35,979 nucleotides of DNA from Prolixibacteraceae bacterium (GCA_016930365.1 JAFGGY010000134.1:1-35979); one strand, 5' to 3'; positions 1-9,304 are shown, counted from the stretch's first letter. Numbers and translations: made by a program. The notes: generated by a model not told the origin, from the sequence alone.

Positions 1-2
1 AA

Positions 3-80
3 AATTACAATTTTGTAGCCCTCGAAATTATACTCCCCGGATTAAACAAAATACTTGAATACACTAAAAACAGGAGTTGA
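3..80 (+). CDS. coaX: C-terminal end of probable type III pantothenate kinase (partial)
   Basis: An open frame enters from the left edge and stops at TGA 78-80, giving a 25-residue tail that contains ILPGLNKILEYTK. This resembles the GLNRILEYN ending that I recall for Bacteroidales type III pantothenate kinases, which phosphorylate pantothenate in the first step of coenzyme A synthesis. The position directly upstream of the TPR/lptC/hemolysin/ppiD cluster also fits the gene order remembered from Bacteroides. Only the tail is visible, so the catalytic domain cannot be checked. The other two forward frames close early and give no family-like tail. Confidence 0.55.
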   Translation, partial: NYNFVALEIILPGLNKILEYTKNRS

Positions 81-198
81 TATCGTAAGACTATAAGATA
101 ATGGCATATATTTTGATTAAAATTTAAATAAATATCGCACTTTAGTGCAATTTTTCAGAAAAGAGAACTGATTTTGAACGTTTATAAAAAACAATAAG

Positions 199-1803
199 AT
201 GAAAGCGATTACAAAACACATTGCCCTTGCACTGCTGGCAACACTGATAACAGTAACAGCATTTGCACAACGGAAAATAAGCGGTACCGTTTACAATAAC
301 GGAGAACCTGCAGCCGGAATATTAGTAGAAGCACATCGCACAAGCGACTCATACTACACCAGTTTCGATGGCCAGTACGAGTTAGAAGTGAGTGAGAAAA
401 GCAAATGGATTCGTTTTACATTTTTAGATGAAACCCGAAAAATCGATATTAGCGACAACGCTACCGATGTATTAAATTACAGCTGGGATGGATCGGAAAT
501 ACCCGATGCCGACGAAGCAGGCGTAATTCTTAAAACACTTGACGAACTTCGAAAAGAAAACGATTCAGAATTCATTAATAACTATTCACTTTACCGCGAA
601 TTTATTAAACAAAACAATTACAAATCGGCTTTACCCTATTGGAAAATTATATATAAAACATATCCAAAATCGACCGAGCAAATTTACAGGGATGGTGCTG
701 AGATTATGAAAGCATTTATGAATGAAGCATCAGATACCGACAACAAAAAAGCTTATCTCGACACCATGATGCAGATTTACGACAAACGAATGAAATACAT
801 GGATAACGTGGGAGCTATAATGGGGCTTAAAGCAGCAGATTATATCGAAAACATTCTCAAACTCGACATTTCAGAATTTGAATTAGCCGACGACCTGAAA
901 AAAGGTTACGAATATGCACAAAAATCAATCGAAGAATCGGGCAAAAAAACTGAACCTAGAGTAATCGTTTTATTCCTCCAAACGTCGCGTAAACTATATT
1001 CGATGGACGAGTTTACAGCCGAAACAGTACTTGAAGACTACGAAAAATCAATGGATATTATTGACTCACAGCTCAAAGACGAAGAACTGAAGGACAAAGC
1101 AAACCAGGTTCTGCCTATCCTCGAACAAATTATAGAAGGCAGTGGTGCTATGGATTGTGAAGCAATGAACAAACTATACTCAGAAAAGTATAAAGAGAAT
1201 CCCAACGATATCGATTTTATCAAAAAAGCTCTTCGCTCACTAAACCGCAGCAAGTGCGACAACAAACTGGTAATCACTCTTTCGGAAAAACTATACGAAT
1301 TAGAGCCATCTTCCGAAGCTGCCTTCAACATGGCTCGTACATTTCTGAAAAAAGAAAACTACACAAAAGCCTTCGAATACTATGAGAAAGCTTGCAACTC
1401 ATCTACCGACAACAACGAAAAAGCATTGTACTACTACGAGTCAGCCGGCCTTTCGCTGCAACAAGGTATGCTTGAAAAAGCACGCGATTTTGCTAAAAAA
1501 GCCATCGGCGTAAAACCCGACTACTGCGAAGCATATATGTTAATTGGTGAGATATACATACAGGCAAGTAAAGATTTTAGTGATGATTCTTTTGAACGTA
1601 GCACTGTTTTCTGGCTGGCCACCGATTATTTTGAAAAAGCAGCCCGCTATGCCGATTGTAAAACAGATGCTCAAAATAAAATTTCGACCTACCAAAACTA
1701 TTTTCCGAATAAAGAAGAAGTGTTTTTCAAAGGTCTCGAAGACGGGAAAAATCACTATATTGGTGGTTGGATAAACGAAACTACTAAAGTACGTGTTAAA
1801 TAA
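199..1803 (+). CDS. Exported TPR protein with N-terminal carboxypeptidase-regulatory-like domain
   Basis: A 534-residue secreted protein. The start is supported by a signal peptide directly after it (KKxx-type basic start, hydrophobic core ALALLATLITVTAFA, cleavage near residue 23). Residues 26-90 look like the beta-sandwich domain that begins many Bacteroidota envelope proteins (KISGTVYNNGEPAAGILVEA, then DGQYELEV). The remainder is alpha-helical with tetratricopeptide signatures, clearest at residues 375-450 (NMARTFLKKENYTKAFEYYEKA and the following ALYYYESAGLSLQQGMLEKA). The gene overlaps the lptC-like gene by 11 bases, implying translational coupling and a role in envelope biogenesis, probably as a periplasmic scaffold. 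The specific partner cannot be deduced. No enzyme motif was seen. Confidence 0.85.
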   Translation: MKAITKHIALALLATLITVTAFAQRKISGTVYNNGEPAAGILVEAHRTSDSYYTSFDGQYELEVSEKSKWIRFTFLDETRKIDISDNATDVLNYSWDGSEIPDADEAGVILKTLDELRKENDSEFINNYSLYREFIKQNNYKSALPYWKIIYKTYPKSTEQIYRDGAEIMKAFMNEASDTDNKKAYLDTMMQIYDKRMKYMDNVGAIMGLKAADYIENILKLDISEFELADDLKKGYEYAQKSIEESGKKTEPRVIVLFLQTSRKLYSMDEFTAETVLEDYEKSMDIIDSQLKDEELKDKANQVLPILEQIIEGSGAMDCEAMNKLYSEKYKENPNDIDFIKKALRSLNRSKCDNKLVITLSEKLYELEPSSEAAFNMARTFLKKENYTKAFEYYEKACNSSTDNNEKALYYYESAGLSLQQGMLEKARDFAKKAIGVKPDYCEAYMLIGEIYIQASKDFSDDSFERSTVFWLATDYFEKAARYADCKTDAQNKISTYQNYFPNKEEVFFKGLEDGKNHYIGGWINETTKVRVK

Positions 1804-2365
1804 ATCAATCCATAGAAGAAAAAGTAGCATTGCAACTGCCATGGTAGTTGCAATGCTTTTTTTATCGTGCCAAAAAAACGACATCAATAAGATAAAATCT
1901 TTTGAACATCCGCCAGGTGCTCCCGAAATTGTTGCCGATTCAATTAATGTACTCTTTTCCGATTCGGCTGTTGTACGCTTTAACCTTAGCGCTCCAAAGT
2001 TGAAAATATACGAAGACGAAAAAGAACCACACACCGAATTCCCTGAAGGTTTTGTAATCAAGCAATTCAACCAAGACAACATAATTACCTCTAATATAAA
2101 AGCCGATTATGGCAAGCACTTCGAAGAAAAAGAATTGTGGGAAGCCCGGCAAAATGTTGTGGCTGTTACCGAAAACAACGATACGCTAAAAACCGATCTC
2201 CTTTATTGGGACGAAAAAAACGACAAAATTTATTCCGATCAATTTGTTAAATTTATACAGCAAGAACAAATAATTACCGGCATCGGATTTGAGTCGGATT
2301 TACAGATGAAAAACTGGCATATAAAAAATGTTAAAGGAACAGTTATCGTAGAAACTGAAAACTAA
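1793..2365 (+). CDS. lptC: LptC-like LPS export lipoprotein
   Basis: A 190-residue lipoprotein: basic N-terminus, short hydrophobic stretch and lipobox LFLSC with Cys26. The start is GTG at 1793, inside the end of the previous gene. The in-frame ATG near 1841 would remove the basic n-region, so GTG is preferred. The C-terminal third shows the LptC pattern: DLLYWDEKNDKIYSDQFVKF, then ITGIGFESDLQMKNWHIKN and GTVIVE. LptC receives lipopolysaccharide from the LptBFG transporter and passes it to the periplasmic LptA bridge. In Bacteroidota the protein is typically lipid-anchored, whereas in E. coli it has a transmembrane helix. One base separates it from the next gene, so it lies in one operon with its neighbours. 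Confidence 0.85.
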   Translation: MLNKSIHRRKSSIATAMVVAMLFLSCQKNDINKIKSFEHPPGAPEIVADSINVLFSDSAVVRFNLSAPKLKIYEDEKEPHTEFPEGFVIKQFNQDNIITSNIKADYGKHFEEKELWEARQNVVAVTENNDTLKTDLLYWDEKNDKIYSDQFVKFIQQEQIITGIGFESDLQMKNWHIKNVKGTVIVETEN

Positions 2366-2366
2366 A

Positions 2367-3638
2367 ATGAACCCTTCAATAATCATTGTTATAACCATTA
2401 TTCTATCGGCCTTTTTTTCGGGAATGGAAATCGCTTTTTTCTCGGCAAACCGGCTTACCCTCGAAATGGACAAACAAAAAAAATCGTTCACCGCAACAAT
2501 TTTAAGTATTTTCACCTCGAGACCCGAACAATTTATTTCCACCATGCTGGTTGGAAACAACATAGCCCTGGTTGTTTACGGGCTCGCCACGGCACGACTA
2601 CTCGAACCACACATCGAAAATTTTATCCAATCCGACATACTCGTCTTACTGGTTCAAACCTTACTCTCAACGCTGGTGATTCTTTTTACAGCTGAATTTT
2701 TACCAAAAACTTTATTTCGACTGAATGCCAACGGGCTTTTAAAAATATTTGCTGTGCCGGTAATGTTTTTTTACATCATACTATACCCCATCTCGCGTAT
2801 TTTTATGAGTTTATCAAACTTCATCATCAAATTTATAGCCGGCAAAAAACCATCGAACGAAAACGAAGGCCGAATTTTCTCAAAAATCGACCTTGATCAT
2901 TACATAAATCAACCCGACTTACAACAAACGGGTAACGATAACACCGACAACGAAGAAACAGAAATTAAGCTTTTCAAAAATGCGCTCGATTTCTCAAATG
3001 TAAAAGTTAGAGATTGCATGGTACCCCGAACCGAAATCGAATCGGTTGAAGAAAACACACCAGTAAAAGAACTAGCCAATTTACTTATCAAAACCGGCTT
3101 TTCGAAAATACTGGTTTATAGGCAATCAATCGACAACATGATTGGGTACATACACACCTCCCAGCTATTTAAAAACCCACACGAAATTAAATCGATTGTT
3201 AACCCCATTTCAATTGTGCCCGAAACAATGCCTGCGAGCAAATTATTAAGTTTTTTTACTCAGAAACGAAAATCGATAGCCGTTGTGGTTGACGAATTTG
3301 GTGGAACTTCGGGGCTAATAACAACCGAAGACATTCTGGAAGAAATTTTTGGAGAAATAGAAGACGAGCACGATGTGGACGAATTAACGGTCAAAAATAT
3401 TAAAAACAACGAATGGATTCTTTCGGGGCGCTACGAGATCAGTTTTTTGAACGAAAAATACCATTTTAATCTTCCCGAAGACGACGAATACGACACTCTT
3501 GCCGGTTTAATAATCCACCAGCACGAAAATATTCCCAAAGTAAACACCATAATTACCATAAATCAGTTCGAGTTTCGCATCCTAAAAGCCACTAAAATAA
3601 GGATAGAGCTCGTTTTAATGAAAATACTCGACAATTAA
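2367..3638 (+). CDS. CNNM/CorC-HlyC family membrane protein (hemolysin-like, GldE-related)
   Basis: 423 residues in the order typical of the HlyC/CorC family. An N-terminal DUF21/CNNM transmembrane domain (about 1-160, with the conserved FFSGMEIAFFSANRL and MLVGNNIALVVYG) is followed by a CBS pair (about 205-325, including VRDCMVPRTEIESVEENTPV and the VVDEFGGTSGLITTEDILEE segment) and a C-terminal CorC/HlyC domain (about 340-420, LPEDDEYDTLAGLII). Relatives act in magnesium or other divalent cation efflux. In gliding Flavobacteriia the related GldE takes part in motility and secretion, but no gld partners are visible here. It begins one base after the lptC stop codon. Function beyond an ion-related membrane role is inference. 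Confidence 0.85.
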   Translation: MNPSIIIVITIILSAFFSGMEIAFFSANRLTLEMDKQKKSFTATILSIFTSRPEQFISTMLVGNNIALVVYGLATARLLEPHIENFIQSDILVLLVQTLLSTLVILFTAEFLPKTLFRLNANGLLKIFAVPVMFFYIILYPISRIFMSLSNFIIKFIAGKKPSNENEGRIFSKIDLDHYINQPDLQQTGNDNTDNEETEIKLFKNALDFSNVKVRDCMVPRTEIESVEENTPVKELANLLIKTGFSKILVYRQSIDNMIGYIHTSQLFKNPHEIKSIVNPISIVPETMPASKLLSFFTQKRKSIAVVVDEFGGTSGLITTEDILEEIFGEIEDEHDVDELTVKNIKNNEWILSGRYEISFLNEKYHFNLPEDDEYDTLAGLIIHQHENIPKVNTIITINQFEFRILKATKIRIELVLMKILDN

Positions 3639-3658
3639 CAAATTGAATAATTCGAAAG

Positions 3659-3690
3659 TTTAGGATAAAAACCTAAAATTATTATCTTCG
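3659..3690 (+). promoter_or_regulatory. Candidate promoter for ppiD
   Basis: TTTA (3659-3662), 20 bases, then TATCTTCG (3683-3690), close to the Bacteroidota pattern TTTG-N19/20-TAnnTTTG with one mismatch in each box. It lies about 50 bases before the ppiD start, in the only sizeable gap of the cluster. Confidence 0.45.
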
Positions 3691-3739
3691 TAGCTCGAAA
3701 AATCAAACCGTTTTAAAAAGTCAAAATAAGTAACATACA

Positions 3740-5854
3740 ATGGCAACATTACAGAAACTCAGAAACGAAGCAGGCCTTCTCGTTGCAATAGTAATTTTTA
3801 TTGCCTTAGCCGCTTTTATTTTAGGTGATTTATTTCAATCTGGCAATTCAATGATCAGAGGTAAACAGTTAGAAATAGCCGATATTGACGGCCAATCGAT
3901 AGAATACCCCGAATTCCAGGAACGATTTAATGAAATATCTGAAATTTACAAACAAAACAACCAGGTAAATAATCTCGACGAAGCTGCGTATCAGCAAATT
4001 CTCAACCAAACATGGGATGACATCGTTCGTCAAACCATTATGGCTGATGTGTACGAGGATCTTGGTATCGAAGTAACATCCGAAGAAATGTTCGACCTCG
4101 TTCAAGGCAACAACCTTCACCCCATCATCCAGCAGGTTTTTGGAAATCCTGAAACCGGGCAGGTCGATAAAAGTCAGGTTATCCAGTTCCTGAAATACAT
4201 CCAGGACAACCCCGACGCACCGCAGAAAGCCAGCTGGCTTAATATCGAAAAAGAAATTCTGAAAGCTCAGAAATACACAAAATACACCGATTTAGTTGCC
4301 AAAGGGATGTACGCAAACTCGCTACAAGCGAACAATAGCCTGTCCATCAACAACAAAATTGCTGATTTGAAATTCATTCAGAAAAAATTCTCAGCAGTAT
4401 CTGACAGCGTGGTTAGCATCACTCAAAAAGACCTTGAAAATTATTACACCAACAATATCGACAACTACAAACAAGATGCACAAAAAACCATCAGTTATGT
4501 AGCTTTCGATATAGTACCATCGGCACAAGACGATAAAGATGTTGAAAAATGGATTAACAACATTAAAGCCGACTTTGCAACTGCAGAAGACAACGAGCAA
4601 TTTGTAAATATGAACGCCGATTCGCGCTTCGAAGATGTGTACGACAAAGAAGATGCATTGAAGGAAGACCTTGCCAACTGGGCTTTTAATGCCGAAATCA
4701 ACGACGTTTTCGGCCCTTATAAAGAAGGCAATGTTTACAAACTGGCAAAACTGAACGACACACGCATGATGCCCGACTCAGTAAAAGCCAGCCATATTCT
4801 TATCAGGGTTGAAAATGCCCAACAAGCTCAAGCCGCTGTTGCATTAATCGACAGCCTGAAAAAGACCATCGAGAGCGGAGCTGCAAGCTTTGAACAAGTT
4901 GCACGCGAAAATTCACAGGACGGTTCGGCACAACAAGGTGGCGACCTGGGCTGGTTTAGCCGCGGTGCTATGGTAGCTCCATTCGAAAGAGCTGCTTTCA
5001 GAGCCGAAAAGAACGAATTGGTACAAGTTCAAACACAATTTGGGTATCACTTAATTAAAGTAACCGAGCAGGGGCCAAAAACCAAACATGTTCAACTGGC
5101 AATTCTCGATCGTGAAGTTACTCCAAGTACTGCTTCTTACCAGGATATTTACGCCACAGCCAGTCGTTTTGCAGCCAACGCACAAGACCTCGAAGGTTTC
5201 ACCAACCAGGTTGAAGAAGATGGACTTAATGCTCGCAAAGCCGTGATTCGCGAAAACGACCGACAGATACCCGGTATCGGCAATGCCCGTAGCCTTGTTC
5301 GCGCAGCATTTCTCGAAACCGATAAAGGCGAACTCGTAGTTGGAAACGACAAATCGGCAGTTTTCGAACTTGACAATAAATTTATTGTAGCTGCCCTCGA
5401 ATCGGAGCAGGAAGAAGGTCATCGCCCTCTCGAAGCTGTCAAATCGTCGGTAGAACTTGCCGTTATTAAAGAAAAGAAAAAAGAAATGCTTGTTGCTCAG
5501 TTTAGCGAAGCAAAAGCGTCAACCATAGAAGAAACCGCACAAAAACTCGGACTGACTGTTGAAACAGCCCAGGGATTTAATTTCGAATTTGGTTCGGTGA
5601 ATGCTATTGGCTACGAACCGGCAATTAACGGAGCTGCCGCTGCACTTAAAATCGATGAAATTTCTAATCCTATAGCCGGAAGAAATGGTGTGTATATAAT
5701 ACAACTAACTAGTGTTGCCGGAGAACCTTCGACCGATATTGAAGCCGAAAAAATTGCTTTATTCCAAAACTCAGGTTATCGCGCAAGCTACCAGGCTTTC
5801 GAAACCCTTATGGAAGAAGCCGATATTGAAGATTTACGTTCAAAATTTTACTAA
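3740..5854 (+). CDS. ppiD: PpiD-like periplasmic peptidyl-prolyl isomerase / SurA N-terminal chaperone
   Basis: 704 residues with one N-terminal membrane anchor (LLVAIVIFIALAAFILGDLF, residues 14-33) and a large periplasmic part. Residues about 40-200 are a SurA/PpiD-type helical chaperone domain (IDGQSIEYPEFQERFNEI, WDDIVRQTIM). Residues about 345-445 are a parvulin rotamase domain with its hallmark segments: ASHILIRVENAQQA, ARENSQDGSAQQGGDLGWF and QFGYHLIKV. PpiD assists folding of newly exported outer-membrane and periplasmic proteins at the translocon. The gene closes an envelope cluster with lptC and is followed by a strong terminator. The second half is less conserved, and whether it holds a second degenerate rotamase domain cannot be judged by eye. 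Confidence 0.92.
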   Translation: MATLQKLRNEAGLLVAIVIFIALAAFILGDLFQSGNSMIRGKQLEIADIDGQSIEYPEFQERFNEISEIYKQNNQVNNLDEAAYQQILNQTWDDIVRQTIMADVYEDLGIEVTSEEMFDLVQGNNLHPIIQQVFGNPETGQVDKSQVIQFLKYIQDNPDAPQKASWLNIEKEILKAQKYTKYTDLVAKGMYANSLQANNSLSINNKIADLKFIQKKFSAVSDSVVSITQKDLENYYTNNIDNYKQDAQKTISYVAFDIVPSAQDDKDVEKWINNIKADFATAEDNEQFVNMNADSRFEDVYDKEDALKEDLANWAFNAEINDVFGPYKEGNVYKLAKLNDTRMMPDSVKASHILIRVENAQQAQAAVALIDSLKKTIESGAASFEQVARENSQDGSAQQGGDLGWFSRGAMVAPFERAAFRAEKNELVQVQTQFGYHLIKVTEQGPKTKHVQLAILDREVTPSTASYQDIYATASRFAANAQDLEGFTNQVEEDGLNARKAVIRENDRQIPGIGNARSLVRAAFLETDKGELVVGNDKSAVFELDNKFIVAALESEQEEGHRPLEAVKSSVELAVIKEKKKEMLVAQFSEAKASTIEETAQKLGLTVETAQGFNFEFGSVNAIGYEPAINGAAAALKIDEISNPIAGRNGVYIIQLTSVAGEPSTDIEAEKIALFQNSGYRASYQAFETLMEEADIEDLRSKFY

Positions 5855-5884
5855 AATTAGTAACTCTATAAAATATAGTGGTAG

Positions 5885-5915
5885 GGCTGTTTCGTAATGA
5901 AGCAGCCTTTTTTTT
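5885..5915 (+). terminator. Rho-independent terminator after ppiD
   Basis: Stem GGCTGTTTC (5885-5893) pairs with GAAGCAGCC (5899-5907) with one G-U pair and a 5-base loop, followed by eight T residues (5908-5915). Confidence 0.9.
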
Positions 5916-5986
5916 AAAAAATTCAACGCAACCTTCGAAACGGTTTTTTCATCGTATTCATACGTTAATCCAAAAAATGAAAAACG

Positions 5987-6742
5987 ATGAGAAGGGGAAT
6001 ATTTTTTACAGGAGTACTGCTAATACTTTTATCGCTTATTAGCTCGTGTAGCGACGATAACGACTACTATTCCGTTGGCGAATACGGCATTTCGCTCGGA
6101 CTAATTGATACTACAAATACGTTTGGATACGATTATCTTATCCGATGCGATAACGGCGACTCGTTGCTGCCTGCCATAACCGCATTTTATGGTTACAAAC
6201 CCACACACAAGCAACGGGTACTGGTTAATTTTTCACCACTCGACAAGGTTGGCGATTCGAAAAAATTGCTGTATGCTAAAATCAACAACCTGAGCGATGT
6301 TCTTTACAAGGAGATTATTGAAGCCACCGAAGCCAATGCAGACAGTTTGGGTAACGACCCGGTAATAATCGACGATATTTGGCTAAGCAACGGCATTCTG
6401 AACATCGAATTTCGGGTGTGGGGCAATGTACGTACCCACTTTATTAACCTATCGTATGTTCCAAACGAACAAGAAGACATAGATGAGCCGATCGAACTGA
6501 CATTCAGGCACAATCGCAACGACGATGATGAAAACTACCTGCTTTATGGATTGGTTTCGTTCGATTTATCAAAGCTCCAACAGCCCGACAGCGATTCCAT
6601 CGCGTTTCGTATCATTTCGACCGATTATAATGGGAAAAGCCACACAAACAGTGGCACATACATTTATGGAGATGGCCTAAAAGAAAGACCTGTTGTGAAA
6701 AGTAATATTCAACACACAGGCTACTCGCTTTTAAGCGAATAG
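5987..6742 (+). CDS. NigD-like lipoprotein
   Basis: A 251-residue lipoprotein (basic MRR start, hydrophobic core, lipobox LISSC with Cys21). The body resembles the NigD-like family, which is common in Bacteroidales: an N-terminal small barrel-like part (YLIRCDNGDSLLPA, KQRVLVNFSPLDK) and a C-terminal beta-sandwich (IDDIWLSNGILNIEFRVW, ENYLLYGLVSFDLSKL). NigD was named from a Bacteroides bacteriocin-linked operon, but most members have no known function, and nothing nearby suggests bacteriocin production. The gene stands alone between two terminators and converges on thrC. Its stop codon lies inside the hairpin that ends both transcripts. Confidence 0.75.
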   Translation: MRRGIFFTGVLLILLSLISSCSDDNDYYSVGEYGISLGLIDTTNTFGYDYLIRCDNGDSLLPAITAFYGYKPTHKQRVLVNFSPLDKVGDSKKLLYAKINNLSDVLYKEIIEATEANADSLGNDPVIIDDIWLSNGILNIEFRVWGNVRTHFINLSYVPNEQEDIDEPIELTFRHNRNDDDENYLLYGLVSFDLSKLQQPDSDSIAFRIISTDYNGKSHTNSGTYIYGDGLKERPVVKSNIQHTGYSLLSE

Positions 6743-6748
6743 CCTGTG
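6715..6748. terminator. Hairpin between convergent nigD-like gene and thrC
   Basis: CACAGGCTA (6715-6723) pairs with TAGCCTGTG (6740-6748), continued after one mismatch by TCGCTT/AAGCGA (6725-6730 with 6733-6738). The long stem sits where two convergent transcripts end and contains the nigD-like stop codon TAG 6740-6742. The T-tract is weak on either strand, so termination in both directions is inferred from position and stem strength. Confidence 0.6.
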
Positions 6749-6761
6749 CGCTTTTAAAGTT

Positions 6762-8057
6762 TTATTGTGATAACAAGAATGATTTAAACGAATCGAAGGC
6801 TGAATCAATTTCAATACTTTTCTTTTCGCCTTTCATAAACTCGGCCAATTTGTCGGGCAAAGGTACATTCCCTGCTCCTACAACCGCTTCAACCGTTTCG
6901 GTAAATTTAGCCGGATGTGCTGTTTCGAGGAAGATACCTACCTGCTTATCGTTTAAATACGCTTCGAGCGACTGGTAACCACAAGCCCCATGCGGATCGA
7001 GCAAATATGAACATTGGTCGTAAACCCGTTTTATAGTCTCTTTAATCTGCTCGTCGCTATAACGATATCCTTTTATGTCGGCAGCAATAGCGCTGTGTGA
7101 ATTCGCATATAAATCGAGAATACGGGCGAAGTTGCTGGGGTCGCCCACATCCATTGCATTGGCTATGGTTTGTACGCTTGAACGAGGCTCGTAGCGTGCT
7201 GTTTTCAGATAATTGTAAACGATATCGTTTTCGTTATTAGCGGCGATAAACTGCGAAACCGGCAAGCCCATACGCTTGGCAAACAAACCGGCAGTTAAAT
7301 TGCCAAAATTGCCGCTGGGAACCGAAATCACCAGCTCCTTATCTTTATGTCCGTTACGTGCATAAGCGTTGAAATAATAAAACGCCTGAGGCAGAAAACG
7401 AGCCACATTAATCGAGTTTGCCGAAGTAAGCGTCAGCTTTTCATTCAGCGATTTCTCGGAAAAAGCCGATTTTACCAGTCGCTGGCAATCGTCGAACGTA
7501 CCATCAACTTCGAGTGCAGTTATGTTTTTCCCTAAGGTGGTAAACTGGCTCTCCTGTATTTTACTCACCTTACCCTTTGGATAAAGCACATAAACATGAA
7601 TTCCGGGAACCCCAAGGAAGCCATTAGCCACAGCACTACCCGTATCGCCACTGGTGGCAACCAGCACGTTAACCATTTCATCCGATTTTTCGAGAAAATA
7701 CGATAACAATCGAGCCATAAACCGAGCACCAACATCTTTAAACGCCAAAGTTGGTCCGTGAAATAATTCAAGCGAAAATATATTTTTCTGAACCGGAACC
7801 ACCGGGCAATCAAAATTTAGAGCATCGTAAACCAGTTCGTTTAGCGCCTTTTCTTCTACATCGTCGCCAAAAAACTTTTTAGCCACTTCGAAGGCAATCT
7901 CCTGAAACGACAAGCGATGAATATTCTTAAAAAACTTTGGCTCGAAACCATCAATGCGCTCAGGCATAAAAAGACCACCATCGGACGCCAGCCCTTTAGT
8001 TACGGCATATTTCAAATTCTCGGGATTCGATTTCTTATTGGTGCTGTAATACCTCAT
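6762..8057 (-). CDS. thrC: Threonine synthase
   Basis: 431 residues, a normal length for the PLP-dependent enzyme that converts O-phospho-L-homoserine to threonine. The PLP-binding lysine lies in LFHGPTLAFKDVGARFMARL, and the phosphate-binding and active-site segments are clear (VLVATSGDTGSAVANGF, SVPSGNFGNLTAG). It starts with the usual YYSTNKKSNP type N-terminus in which Asn/Lys residues approach the substrate. It is the last gene of the threonine operon, 11 bases after the PGAM-like gene, and ends at the hairpin shared with the nigD-like gene. Confidence 0.97.
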   Translation of the reverse strand: MRYYSTNKKSNPENLKYAVTKGLASDGGLFMPERIDGFEPKFFKNIHRLSFQEIAFEVAKKFFGDDVEEKALNELVYDALNFDCPVVPVQKNIFSLELFHGPTLAFKDVGARFMARLLSYFLEKSDEMVNVLVATSGDTGSAVANGFLGVPGIHVYVLYPKGKVSKIQESQFTTLGKNITALEVDGTFDDCQRLVKSAFSEKSLNEKLTLTSANSINVARFLPQAFYYFNAYARNGHKDKELVISVPSGNFGNLTAGLFAKRMGLPVSQFIAANNENDIVYNYLKTARYEPRSSVQTIANAMDVGDPSNFARILDLYANSHSAIAADIKGYRYSDEQIKETIKRVYDQCSYLLDPHGACGYQSLEAYLNDKQVGIFLETAHPAKFTETVEAVVGAGNVPLPDKLAEFMKGEKKSIEIDSAFDSFKSFLLSQ

Positions 8058-8068
8058 TTGTTTAGCTT

Positions 8069-9277
8069 TTATTTCAACAATTCTTTAATAAACGCATCGC
8101 CACTTAAAATGCCGTAAGCCCCTTCTTTTACACTTTCTTCGTCGTAACACTTAACCGAATCGGGTTCGATACCAGGCTTATACAGTAGAAATGGGATTGG
8201 GTCGTGGGTATGTGTACGTAATGCACACGGGGTTGGGTGGTCGGGTAAAATCCCAATAGCCAATGGTTCATCCAGCTCGCCGGCAGCCTCAACAATGGGC
8301 TTTACGATACGGCTATCGAGATACTCAATGGTACGTGTTTTCAGTTCTACATCGCCTTCGTGTCCAGCCTCGTCGCTCGCTTCAACATGGAGATATACGA
8401 ACTCGGCACCGTTCTTCAGCGCATCGATGGCTGCCTGTGCCTTTCCCTCGTAATTTGTGTCGTACAAGCCGGTGGCGCCATCCACCTTCAATACTTCCAT
8501 GCCGGCATATACGCCAATTCCCTGGATAAGGTCAACCGCCGAAATAACCGCCGATTTATCGATGCCAAACATTTCTTTCAGCGTAGGCATCTGAGGTTTA
8601 TTGCCCGGCGACCATGGCCAAATTGAGTTTGCCACATCCTTACCGGCTTTTGCACGGGCAATATTAACCGGATGCTGAGCCAGCACCTTTTGAGAATTAA
8701 GAATCAAACGATTAACCAGATTTGCTGTTTCAACAGCTTCATCGCTTTTAGCTTTCACCAGTAAGGGTTCAAAAGCATGGTCGGGAACATCGTGAGGTGG
8801 CGTACACTGTATCAATTTATTACCTCCTTTTATAACCAAAAGATGACGATACGAAACCCCGGGATAAAAACAAACATGCTCGCTACCAAGCTCTTTATTC
8901 AAAAAAGCAATAAGTTCATGCGCTTCTTCGGTTGAAATATGCCCGGCCGAATGATTTTTAATGTTTTCTCCCGTAATACAAATCAGGTTGCATCGCAGAG
9001 CCAGGTCGTTGTTGTTCAACGCAACGCCCATACTGGCAGCTTCGAGTACACCTCGACCTTCGTAAACCTTATGCACATCGTAACCCATTACGCCCATATT
9101 GGCTATCTCGCTGCCAGCGGGCATATCGTCGGGCACCGTTTTCAACAGCCCGGTACGTCCGTTTGCTGCCAAATTATCGATATAGGGTGTTTTTGCTGCC
9201 ATTAGTGGCGTTTTACCACCTAATTTTTCGATGGGTAAATCGGCCATGCCATCGCCCAAAATTATAATATGTTTCAT
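8069..9277 (-). CDS. PGAM/ApgM-family protein, presumptive homoserine kinase
   Basis: 402 residues of the alkaline-phosphatase superfamily, cofactor-independent phosphoglycerate mutase (ApgM) branch: metal-binding GDGMAD near the start (Asp9), the likely catalytic serine in PAGSEIANMGVMGYD (Ser56), and later the metal-site segments HVEASDEAGHEGD and LPDHPTP. A subgroup of ApgM-like proteins occurs next to thrA and thrC in genomes lacking the GHMP-type ThrB and is the proposed homoserine kinase. The place here, between thrA and thrC with no other kinase in the cluster, fits exactly. Phosphoglycerate mutase activity cannot be excluded from sequence alone. The start follows directly from the conserved MKHIIILGDG. 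Confidence 0.82.
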   Translation of the reverse strand: MKHIIILGDGMADLPIEKLGGKTPLMAAKTPYIDNLAANGRTGLLKTVPDDMPAGSEIANMGVMGYDVHKVYEGRGVLEAASMGVALNNNDLALRCNLICITGENIKNHSAGHISTEEAHELIAFLNKELGSEHVCFYPGVSYRHLLVIKGGNKLIQCTPPHDVPDHAFEPLLVKAKSDEAVETANLVNRLILNSQKVLAQHPVNIARAKAGKDVANSIWPWSPGNKPQMPTLKEMFGIDKSAVISAVDLIQGIGVYAGMEVLKVDGATGLYDTNYEGKAQAAIDALKNGAEFVYLHVEASDEAGHEGDVELKTRTIEYLDSRIVKPIVEAAGELDEPLAIGILPDHPTPCALRTHTHDPIPFLLYKPGIEPDSVKCYDEESVKEGAYGILSGDAFIKELLK

Positions 9278-9304
9278 AGTTATCGGTATAAAAATTTGTA
9301 TTGC

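Noticed and set aside
130-165. Short GCACT/AGTGC hairpin with a T-rich tail upstream of the first TPR gene
   Set aside because: Arms of five bases with a two-base loop are too weak to call a terminator for the gene to the left.
1540-2082. A long minus-strand frame opposite the TPR/lptC junction
   Set aside because: It is antisense to two well-supported genes and has low-complexity Phe/Ser-rich translation typical of a shadow frame.
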